From the NCBI RefSeq assembly GCF_001039355.2, contig NW_019774369.1, positions 202,254 to 228,232 of the forward strand: a stretch of DNA of 25,979 bases, in the 5' to 3' direction. Shown piece after piece: positions 17,880 through 25,979 of this stretch. Source of the stretch: Lingula anatina (taxonomy: Eukaryota > Brachiopoda > Lingulata > Lingulida > Lingulidae). The translations under genes were made by a program, and so were the position numbers. Each line of letters begins with the position of its first letter. The first letter of the stretch is position 1. The notes beneath the pieces are model-generated. The model saw nothing but the letters and a program-made list of their open reading frames with translations, ran no database searches and had not been told where the DNA came from.

Positions 17880-19037
17880 AACAGAATTGAAAGAAGCAAT
17901 GCCGTGAAAACCTATGTCACATTCAGGATCTCAGAGGGTATGGAGGACAGCCCAGAGCAGTGGAAAGAGATGGGAGATACAATAATAGCCTGTTCAGTGG
18001 AGGGAACAAAACACCATACCAGCCAGCCACTCAGACTGTGTATACTGAACCAGAGAATGTGACCAGCCAGAAGGACTTAAATGGTGTTTACACTGATAAC
18101 AAGCACTGCCATACTGCTTACCTGCTCAGAAGTAGAGGGGAAGATGTCTACTGTCCAGAGCACAGTGGAGTCTGCACAGCCAATCTATGTGCAGCAGATC
18201 CTTGAGGATATTTCTGGAGAGGTCACAGTTGGCACCTTAACTAGCTACTGATGGTGATAGCCGAGCCCACTCTGCATATGACAGTGTTGAAAGTCTTCGG
18301 AACATACGACACTTTACCAAAGCTCTGAAAAAACAAATAGAAAAAAAGCACCATTTTCTGGTCAAGTGTTTCCAGCAAAATCAAAAACACTAGAGACAAA
18401 ATGCGAAAACACTTTGCTCAGCGCATATATAGCAATGCGCTGCTATTCTGCATTGATGACTTGCTTAAGAACAAATCAAGGGACCATAGAGTTGATTAAA
18501 AGGGCACTGAGATATGTTATTGACTCTATAATTAGTTGTTACAGTGGTGATTGTCAAAATTGTTTAAAGTTCTCTTATGTATGTAAAAGTGGCTCAGAAA
18601 CTATTTTCCCTGAGATAGGCAAACTAGACTTTAGCAACTCTGAAGATATGCACATCTTAAGACAGTGCCTGAATTAAAGACTGGCCCCAAGGGCAATTGA
18701 ATCAACAAAACTTAATTTTAATTAAAATACCAACACACAAAAAGTGGAGTCTTTAACCCATACATTTCAGAAAACTAATAATAAAGATGTCACCTTTTCT
18801 CAGAACTTTGCAGGAAGGATTAACAGTGCAGACCACTTACAGAATAATGGACTTAAACTATCCACTTTGAATGAGATGGCCTCTGTTGGTATTGTGCCAA
18901 ATATCATTAAATATCTGGAGAAAGACGAAAAACAGATGAAAATGAGAGTGAATCACAGTAAGACACTTGCAATCAAGTTAAGAGCTAGAAGAGAATCCTT
19001 AAACGCTACACAAAATATGACAGATCTAAAGCATTGA
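17880..19037 (+). pseudogene. Unrecognised decayed coding region
   Basis: Several linked plus-strand frames look like protein. 17960-18205 holds GNKTPYQPATQTVYTEPENV; a neighbouring frame continues QPIYVQQILEDISGEVTVGT to about 18249. 18250-18360 holds SVESLRNIRHFTKALKKQIE; after a one-base shift near 18362 the frame runs KTLETKCENTLLSAYIAMRC, then CLKFSYVCKSGSETIFPEIG. It passes two stops (18675-18677 and about 18723) and ends with VTFSQNFAGRINSADHLQNN, GLKLSTLNEMASVGIVPNII, KYLEKDEKQMKMRVNHSKTL and a basic segment before TGA at about 19037. The last 670 bases keep a single frame with only two stops, so decay is recent. I do not recognise any domain. The region sits between the two copies of the AGGGCAGAAACCA MITE in an area otherwise made of repeats. 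Confidence 0.45.
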
Positions 19038-19429
19038 AAAGTTATGACTATAGAAAATGCATATCTATGCCCAAACTTGTATTTCCTGATCACAGTTATT
19101 CAAAGAGAACATGTACTTTAAAGAAAAAAAAAATGATTTCAAGATACCACTATGTAATAAACTGGTTGTGAAATATACAATAGTTTGTTGGTCTTTCTTT
19201 TACTTAAAACTTAAAAATATAATTGAGAAATCTAGAAATGAACTAAGTGTAAAAAAAATAAGTAAATAAATAAATAAAACATTTCTGTGTAAGTTTTTAT
19301 TTGATTGATCAAAAAATTGATGATTTGCCATTTTTTGAGAGAAATGATGCAAGACCACCACTTTTATAGCCTGTGCTGCTTTAAATTTAGAAACTAAGCC
19401 AAAGGTGAACAGTTGTCATTTTCCCCTTC

Positions 19430-19818
19430 AGGGCAGAAACCACCAAATAACAACCATGCGAAGAAATGCCTGCAAAACTACATGAACAAAAGAAATGGGT
19501 GAAACAAGTAAACTTTCTTACCGACACTACTTGAACATGTGCACCCCTCTGTTTGTAAACAAACCACTGTACCATTCGCAGTCTGTAGCTCCCTCCACCA
19601 GAGGTAAATTGACTGCACCACAACTGTGCCTGGTCCTGAAAAAAAAAAAATGGCAGAAGTTTACACCCTAGCCTGCTAGTTGACAACAAAATTTACCCTA
19701 GCAACACACAAGAAATGACAGGAAACAATGGAAAAAAGCATTAATTTTCTCTCTTTCTGAACTGCCTTTGTCTATAACAGTTGGTGATTGGTCCATTTAA
19801 TGCCATGGTTTCTGCCCT
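19430..19818. mobile_element. MITE with AGGGCAGAAACCA terminal inverted repeats, copy 2
   Basis: AGGGCAGAAACCA (19430-19442) and TGGTTTCTGCCCT (19806-19818) are perfect 13-base inverted ends. The element is 389 bases, about 100 shorter than copy 1 mainly because a block after the left end is missing and the A run is shorter. TTC flanks both sides (19427-19429 and 19819-19821), a possible 3-base target duplication, which chance could also give. It is in the same orientation as copy 1. Confidence 0.85.
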
Positions 19819-19829
19819 TTCAATACCTT

Positions 19830-20058
19830 CCCATAATACAACAGCAGTTGTTGACGTCACAATGTTCAATGTCTTTCCATAATACAACAGAAATTCTTGA
19901 TGTCAAAATGTGTCTTCCCATAATACAACAGCAATTGTTGACGTCACAATGTTTAATGTCTTCCCATAATACAACAGCAATTGTTGATGTCACAATGTTC
20001 AATGTCTTAATTCCCATAATACATCAGCAATTGCTGTTGTTAATGCTCAATAAATTTC
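19830..20058. repeat. 46-bp minisatellite with CRE-like sites, array 1
   Basis: Five units begin CCCATAATACA(A/T)CAG at about 19830, 19876, 19918, 19963 and 20013. The unit continues CAATTGTTGACGTCACAATG and TTCAATGTCTT. Units 1 and 3 hold a perfect TGACGTCA palindrome (19852-19859 and 19939-19946); units 3 and 4 hold CAATTG. The array starts 12 bases after MITE copy 2. Open frames across it are repeat artefacts. Confidence 0.9.
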
Positions 20059-20075
20059 CAACAACAAGAGACTAA

Positions 20076-20332
20076 GGCTTCGTTCACATGTAATGTCTAT
20101 TTTCTAAATTCTATTTTCTATTCGCGGCATGTGTTGTGATCACCGTCTGTGCCCTGAATATCCCGCGGCGTAAATACTGGCAGCGCGACCCAGTTACTAT
20201 AAGTTACTATAAGTAACTGGCTCGCGCTGCCGGTAATTACGCGGCGGGATATTCAGGGCACAGACCGTGATCATAAGATAGCGCGAATAGAAAATAGAAT
20301 TTAGAAAACAGACATTGCATGTGAACGAAGCC
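20076..20332. mobile_element. 257-bp foldback MITE, PIF/Harbinger-like, TAA target duplication
   Basis: The left arm GGCTTCGTTCACATGTAATG (from 20076) is mirrored by CATTGCATGTGAACGAAGCC (to 20332). The arms pair over roughly 110-120 bases each, including CTAAATTCTATTTTCTATTC and the GC-rich inner part around CCCTGAATATCCCGC. TAA flanks both sides (20073-20075 and 20333-20335), the 3-base duplication expected for PIF/Harbinger. A further palindromic core, CCAGTTACTATAAGTTACTA onward, forms the tip. Confidence 0.85.
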
Positions 20333-20335
20333 TAA

Positions 20336-20950
20336 ATTGAATACAATATGTAGCAAAGTTTTATCTTGTATTACAAAGTATTGAAGTGTCCAAAATGATT
20401 TTCTTACCTGTCTTCCCCCATGACTGTGACACATTCTATAGGCTATACAGTGGTAAAAGCTCTAAGATGGTTTGGGCAGCCACACTTTGTAAAGCACATC
20501 AGATAACAGTACTGTAGTATGGGGTGACTGAATGAAGCTGTCATCTTACTGGATAGCTCATCTTACAGTGTATCATATCAGTTCTCTAAGTCCATCTTCT
20601 CCTTTTTCAGCAATATACCCATGTACCACATCCTTTTCCATACACTAAAATTCAAAGAAATGAAATAATTAAAACTAATTTGCATTTGTCATGAAAGAAA
20701 ACAATTAAAACTAGAGAGCAAAGCTTATAAATATACAAATACCAAATAAATTGTTTCAACAATGCTAAAGCAAGGCAGAAAAGTTGTCGAATGTACAGAA
20801 AAAAGGCAGAAAATGATGCACAAAAAGGTTACTTTGTCAATTTTGATGCAATAATATGTATATCTTTAACAGTAAAGTCAACAGCAACAGGCAAGGTGGA
20901 CGTTAGGAATATGTTACCAGCATAATGCTCATGAGTGCAAATTCACACAG
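20336..20950. other. Non-coding gap
   Basis: AT-rich sequence with stops in all frames; no repeat or gene recognised. Confidence 0.4.
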
Positions 20951-21413
20951 TAAATCTTGGCTCCGTTCGCCATGCGGAAGCTACCTGAGAAATATTAAGT
21001 GCGCATGCTCATCAATTAAACTCGAGGTGAAGAAAGCATGGCGGCTGGAGGCGATCGAAGGAAAAAAGCTCTTCTGTTCTATTATCTCTCAAAACAGAGA
21101 CAAAAAAGAAATGAATTGGCCCGTAGAGCAGCAATGAATCGGCTATCTACGGAGATAATGTCACCAGAGATATTCACGGAGATACCCTGCCCCAGTAGAT
21201 GGAGGAGGAGGAGGGCAGAATTTTTGCATATGCAGTCTCGTCAGAGGGCGCAGTTCGTTCTGATGCTGATGTTTGCCTTGTTCCCTAAGCCTGATCCAAC
21301 TGGAAGGGGGGTGGGTGTTTTCACGATTTTGATCCCGATTCATAGCTGCTCTACGGCCCAATTCATTTCTTTTTCTCAGGTAGCTTCCACATGGCGAACG
21401 GAGCTGAGATTTA
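20951..21413. mobile_element. Asymmetric foldback MITE with a short open frame
   Basis: Outer arms: TAAATCTTGGCTCCGTTCGC (from 20951) against the mirrored end at 21372-21413, about 42 bases with a few mismatches. Inner arms: AATGAATTGGCCCGTAGAGC (within 21104-21142) against the mirrored 21335-21374. In the right half outer and inner arms are continuous; in the left half about 111 bases (20993-21103) separate them. That extra block carries ATGGCGGCTGGAGG and the start of a basic frame (RRKKALLFYYLSKQRQKRNE) that continues across the inner arm. The tip GGCTCCGTTCGCC resembles the GGCTTCGTTCAC of the element at 20076. No clear target duplication was found. Confidence 0.75.
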
Positions 21414-22542
21414 ATGACTGTACCCCGCAGGGACGACGTGTGAGGAGGCGTGTGAGAGGCGGAGAGACTATTAAAAGATTAGGCAGTTTTCCTTTCATGT
21501 ACATCCGCCATATTTAGTCTAAGGATTTGTAAAGCCTGGCTCAAATCATTGTGAATGCGATCTTACATGCACCTTACCATCTTACATTAGACAAATAAGA
21601 GAAATTGACTTGAACGATTTTACTGTACTTGGTAAGCTTTTAACAAAATGTGGCAGGTGCAATAATATGTTTAAAGTGGCCAACAACAAAAGATGAAATC
21701 TGGACAAGTTTTGAAAAGATCGTCCAGAAACTACCTGATCCAACCTACTCTTCTCAGAAGAGCAAATGATGTTTCACAACTATCAGACATTTTGAACGGT
21801 TTAAATGATCACATAATTTACACTACAATTTTACCTAACCTCTGTTGCTAAGATAATAAAATAAACTCTTTTTCTGGTAAAATATGGAATGTAAATTCTA
21901 CAGATGCAGGAATCAACATATTAGTGATGAAATGGATACAGTAGTGGTAAAGGTATTTATGTAGTCCTTGAAAAGCAAAACAACCATTGTAACCATTTAC
22001 CATTTGTTGAATTGAATAAATGTTTAATTAATTTTGCTTTCTTATCGTGTGACATTTGTCATATCTGTAATACTACGAATCCCGAATTCAGCTTCTAAAG
22101 TTTACTTTTAACTTTAAAAAATTAAAATGAATACTGTTGCTTTGGACCTAACCTTCATTACCAAATTGTTTATTTTTCATTTGCACATTGGATATGTTTG
22201 TGCTGATTGATCTACATTCATATTACAACAGATGGATAGCACTTTGTTCATAAACAACTAGTATGATATAAAAGAAAGTCTGTTCCCAGTGATTTCTAAA
22301 ATGATATTTAAATTGGAATACCTCAGGCTTTGTATTTATAGAAAACATGTGACTTAATTATTACCAAAGTGTTAGCCCCGCATTTTCTATAATTGAAGAG
22401 AAATGTTAAATTAGTAACAATATTTTTGAATTCATACAAAATCTTGGCAACTAAATCAAAAATGGAACCTATGACGTATGGAATGATTGAAATATAACCT
22501 AATTTAGATGTTACCTAACCTCCATAACGAAAAATTATTGTA
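21414..22542. other. Long AT-rich gap
   Basis: No gene supported. The words ACCTAACCT(C/T) recur three times (about 21833, 22146 and 22513), without array structure. A plus-strand frame begun in the MITE runs out by 21517. Confidence 0.4.
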
Positions 22543-23059
22543 TTAAGGGGCCCGCACACGGTGAGCATTCGGCGCGCGCCATGCACTTGCGCTGCGCCAG
22601 ATGCTCGCGCTCCTCAGCTCCCCGCAAATGATGCACTCTTTGCTCAGCAGAGATGCCTCCCGGCCTGCCCCTATCTGACGCACCGCGAACTGTGGGATCA
22701 TGTGATTAAGGAAACATTACATTTTTTTTTTCTGAAAGTAATGGCAAATGGTGACCACGTTAATCAATCAGACTAACTATAACTGTGTACATTTTTGTTT
22801 ACTTCGCTGGAGGCTGCCATTTTTCTTTGTTTCCAGCTACCGGCACATGCGCATTGTTGGCATGGCGTGAGCAATCGGTGCTTGCACCCCGCACACGCTG
22901 AGACATTTGCCTCAAGAGACCAAAAATATCAAACACGTGAGATATTTTGCTCAGCCGCGCGAGAGGCAAAAATCTCACCAAAATAGCCCCGCACATGATG
23001 AGAAAACGGCGCAGTGCAAGTGGCGCGCGCCAAATGCTCACCGTGTGCGGGCCCCTTAA
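22543..23059. mobile_element. TTAA-flanked MITE with subterminal repeats
   Basis: TTAA (22543-22546) then GGGGCCCGCACACGGTGAGC is mirrored by GCTCACCGTGTGCGGGCCCC then TTAA (23056-23059). Arms continue into GGCGCGCGCCA and the GCACTTGCGCTGCGCC / GGCGCAGTGCAAGTGG pair. The word CCGCACA(C/T)G(G/C/A)TGAG recurs inside near the right end (about 22889 and 22988), like subterminal transposase-binding sites. TTAA targets are used by piggyBac and Kolobok elements. The interior has no transposase; the 124-residue frame across it is a by-product of the repeat. Confidence 0.85.
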
Positions 23060-24236
23060 ATGTTTACACGTGGATATTTCTTGAAATACAGTAATGGTTT
23101 GGGTTAAAATTCTTCTGCTACTATCTGAATACCTCTTCATTAAAATATTGTGAAAAGTTTCCCAGTTTTGCAAAGTTCATATTTCTGCATTTCTCATTTT
23201 GGAATTGTACCCTTTCTTCTGGAATGACCGAGATGCTATCAAATGTTAATTAGCTTTCAATTAGCATTGTTCACCACCTCCCCTTCTCTTTATATTATAA
23301 CAACAAACTTTTTATCCAATTACATCTAGCTCAGCATGCACTCCTAATTCATATACTTTAATTTACTATAAATAGATGTCAGAGAAGTCTTTATTGTGAC
23401 ACAACAAAAAATAAAACTTGTTTTAAACTTATCAAGGAAATTGTCGCAACCACTTCAAAAACATTATGCTTAACCTCAAAGCCAAAAGCTCATGTTAGTC
23501 TGAATGAAGTAAAAACAATGATTAAAAAAATGGGAAGGACCTAAATGCAAGTGTAATCTCTGCAACGCCATGGAATGATGTATCAATGTAAACTTAATTA
23601 ATTACCCACTATAATCATGTATCATACTATGTCAGCTTCTAGGCCTTAGTTTCCTGTTGTAATTTCAATCAATTAGTTGGAAACAATAGTAGTAAACACT
23701 GTATCATTATTTAATTTATTCTGTCAGTGAATAGCTACTCAGCTAATGTTTGTACATTTATTTATAGAATCAAACTCTTAGCATATCCCTTAAAATGTCA
23801 GTGTATGGTCCCACTGTTGTGAGAAGTGACTCGGCAGTGGGACTGAACATGGCACAATATTTATATCTGTGTAACTTATTTACTTATATGTCTTATGTAA
23901 TTGTCATTAATCGTAATTATCAATGTCATCAAACAGCCATGTAAACAGCTATGTAACGGTGGTTTTAAGTTCTTTAAAAACATATTCTTTTTGTGTAACA
24001 TGTTTATAGTATGTTTATGGTAAATTTATAATCACACCAAGGTTTATCTCAATGCTTAGATAGAATATTTTATGAGTAATTTTACTAGTACTTATCTTCA
24101 TTATATAAAGATGGTAATACACTAACTGTATTGTATCATCATTTGTATATCATATTGTACAAGGTCATGACAATCTATGTACCAGTACAGAAATAAATTG
24201 AAATTGAAATTTATTCTTTCTGACATGAAATAAACT
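23060..24236. other. AT-rich gap
   Basis: No gene supported. One hairpin, GTCCCACTG (23808-23816) / CAGTGGGAC (23835-23843), has perfect 9-base arms. Near 24190-24215 AAATTGAAATTGAAATTTAT resembles the simple-repeat tails seen at LINE 3' ends. Confidence 0.4.
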
Positions 24237-24271
24237 ATATTGTATTGTATTGTATTGTATCGTATTGTATT
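24237..24271. repeat. (TATTG)n microsatellite
   Basis: About seven TATTG/TATCG units on the plus strand. The overlapping minus-strand frames with Tyr-Asn-Thr-Ile-Gln repeats are read from it and are not genes. Confidence 0.95.
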
Positions 24272-24760
24272 GGGACGGGGGATGTCTGAAAACACCATAA
24301 CAGTAATTAAAGCTAAACATTGTAAAGCATAACTGGGGCAACAAACAAAATAAAACAAACGTCAATTCTATGTATCTTTTTTATAAGTTCCAAAATGAGT
24401 CACACCGTTTTCTTTTTATTGTATTTATGGTGACAAGCTGTATTTCAGTCCTACCATTCTTTTCTGTAGGTTTGAGAATTGTAAGTATCTGGTTTACTTT
24501 AAATTGCCATTACTGCGGCAGTGCCCAAAATAGGGTTTTCTTCAAGTTCGATGCAATACTACATACATAATGCTTACAATCACCACCAATTTTAATGTTG
24601 TACTGCAGATGATAGGTATTTAGAAATGAGACTAGCAAAAGTCTTCAGGCCCATTGAAGTTCAAAGGCATACTTTGAAATTACCATGATGAAAAAAAAAT
24701 TAAATTTTCCACACACATACACACAAACTCCTTTAATTACAACAAAAAAGTACCTGTATA
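24272..24760. other. Gap without recognised feature
   Basis: AT-rich; nothing is supported apart from a short CA-rich patch at about 24711-24726. Confidence 0.35.
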
Positions 24761-25701
24761 TGATCAGACTGGTTTTAAAATGGCAGTTGTATCTAAGTCA
24801 GTGTTATATATTTTAGTCCTGAAAGTTTGAAGACAGGCAATTTTTTTCCATGAAATAGGGTATCTGCATTGCATATTACGTATATATATATATATACTGG
24901 TAAGAATAATACATACTGAAAAAAAAGGCATAACTTTTTTAAAAACTCTGATTAAGCTGGTTTTGAAATCCAACCTGTATTTAAGTCACATTTGTCAGTC
25001 CTATAAGTTTATATGGAAGGTGTTATCTTTATTCCATATATAGACTATATGCTGAGAAATAAAACAAAAAACACATAAAATCAAGAAAAATGGTCCCATC
25101 AAGCCAATTTCCAGACTCATCCTGTATATTGATACTATTGATCAGTCCTTCAGTCCTGCAAGTTTGAAGACAACAAGCCTGCCAATTTTCCTTGAAATGT
25201 GTTATCTGTATAGCATATATTGCAGTGGGGGGGAGGGGGGGTCGACATTAAATCTGCAGACATCCCTTCAAATAATATTGGATCTGCCCATGTATAATAA
25301 TACATGCCAAAAAACAAACAAACAAAACAAACAAACAAACAAACCAAAAAAAAAAAAAATCCCATAACAAAAATACTGATCACTCCTGAAGGTTTGACTA
25401 CAAAATGCCTAATTTTTTTCCTTGAAATGTGTTGCCTGTATTGCATACATGCTGATAAAAGTAAAAAAAAAAGATTAACCTTTGAGAAAAAAATTGGTGG
25501 GAACATGCCAATTTTTGAATTCTGCCTGTATATCATGAATGTTCATCAGTTCTGCCAGTTTGAGGACAACAGATCTACCAGTTTCCAACTTATTAACATT
25601 ACAATGAAAGTGCACAGCAACAACAGAAATGTTGGGGACAACAACAGCAACAACAGATGCAAGTGATGGCTACATATATACAAGCACAGTGTGTCTGTAC
25701 A
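24761..25701 (+). repeat. Composite repeat, copy B (about 170-bp units plus trinucleotide tract)
   Basis: Diverged units are anchored by CAGTCCTG.AAGTTTGAAGAC at about 24814, 24996 (weak), 25151, 25381 and 25547. Each is followed by a CCTTGAAATGTGTT-like block and GCATA.ATGCTGA. The spacings are 182, 155, 230 and 166; the long one contains a G-rich run, an (AAAC)n tract (about 25311-25344) and an A run. After the last unit come GAAAGTGCACAGCAACAACA, a (CAA/CAG)n tract, AGATGCAAGTGATGGC and TGTCTGTACAT (to 25701). This repeats the order of copy A (15441-15876) in the opposite orientation. Confidence 0.75.
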
Positions 25702-25795
25702 TAAAACAGTAAAAAGATTACAATATGATTGATAAACAATATGGTTGAATAATATACTAAGCAAGTGAAAAAAGCAATGTATTCTCAATTATCTA

Positions 25796-25979
25796 ACACC
25801 ACTTGCTGATGTCACAATGTTCAATCTCTTACCAAAATACAGCAGCTTTTGATGTTGAAATGCTCAATATATTCCCATAATGCAACTTCAATTGTTGATG
25901 TCACAATGCTCAATGTATTCCCATAATGCAACTGCAATTGTTGATGTCACAATGTTCAATGTATTCCCATAATGCAACT
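25796..25979. repeat. 46-bp minisatellite, array 2 (runs off the window)
   Basis: Units beginning CCCATAATGCAACT at 25873, 25919 and 25965, period exactly 46, preceded by one or two degenerate units from about 25805. Body TGCAATTGTTGATGTCACAA, TGTTCAATGTATT. The same family as 19830-20058, but with TGATGTCA in place of TGACGTCA. Confidence 0.9.

Noticed and set aside
19830-20058. CRISPR array
   Set aside because: Units repeat along their whole length with no unique spacers, and the sequence is eukaryotic.
19788-20075. 95-residue frame with internal peptide repeats
   Set aside because: Translation of the 46-bp minisatellite, not a repeat protein.
22799-23173. 124-residue minus-strand frame
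   Set aside because: Crosses the right arm of the TTAA MITE and its flank; no protein-like motif.
24122-24365. Two overlapping minus-strand frames with Tyr-Asn-Thr-Ile-Gln repeats
   Set aside because: Produced by the (TATTG)n microsatellite.
25150-25788. Hydrophobic and Lys/Asn-rich frames at the right end
   Set aside because: Come from the (AAAC)n tract, homopolymers and the composite repeat.
1-25979. tRNA, rRNA or other known RNA genes
   Set aside because: I saw no convincing clover-leaf with A and B boxes and no rRNA-like sequence; a covariance-model scan was not possible.

Overview
This window looks like intergenic or accessory DNA from an animal, most likely a marine invertebrate. There are no bacterial operons or ribosome-binding sites. 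Reading frames are short and broken, splice-like junctions are visible, and the AT-rich background carries simple repeats, foldback elements and decayed transposons of metazoan type. The species cannot be named from the sequence. I found no intact host gene and no RNA gene.

Layout. 1-1.3 kb: AT-rich DNA with small hairpins. 1.3-3.4 kb (minus strand): a collapsed Ty3/gypsy element, in order a gag with one stop, a zinc-finger-like module fused in frame to gag, the integrase C-terminus, and an env-like start behind a good splice acceptor. 3.9-4.4 kb (minus): an unrecognised decayed coding piece. 4.8-5.5 kb (minus): an SGNH-hydrolase-like tail overlapping a second coding remnant. 5.8-6.1 kb (minus): a DIRS RNase H-region piece cut off at a C/CA microsatellite. 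7.9-9.2 kb (plus): a CACTA-like transposase pseudogene. 9.4-10.2 kb (minus): two exons of a CaRF-like gene joined by a phase-consistent intron. 10.5-11.4 kb (minus): a hAT-like zinc-finger gene remnant. 12.1-14.5 kb (minus): a GC-richer, multi-domain pseudogene ending in a TatD-type metal-dependent hydrolase whose catalytic motifs all survive. 15.1-15.4 kb (minus): a piggyBac transposase N-terminal remnant.

15.4-25.98 kb is mostly repeats. A composite repeat (units of about 160-180 bp plus a trinucleotide tract and a shared flank) occurs at 15.4-15.9 kb and again, inverted, at 24.8-25.7 kb. Two copies of a MITE with AGGGCAGAAACCA ends lie at 15.96-16.44 and 19.43-19.82 kb and flank an unrecognised decayed coding region (17.9-19.04 kb). 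A 46-bp minisatellite, with perfect TGACGTCA sites in some units, occurs at 19.83-20.06 kb and at the right edge. Three further foldback elements lie at 20.08-20.33, 20.95-21.41 and 22.55-23.06 kb.

The pieces do not form one pathway; they are a nest of independent mobile elements of different classes. The most unusual items are the TatD multi-domain protein, the gag/zinc-module chimera, the CaRF-like split gene with a duplicated splice acceptor, and the inverted composite repeat. Family names come from remembered motif patterns; no database was searched.
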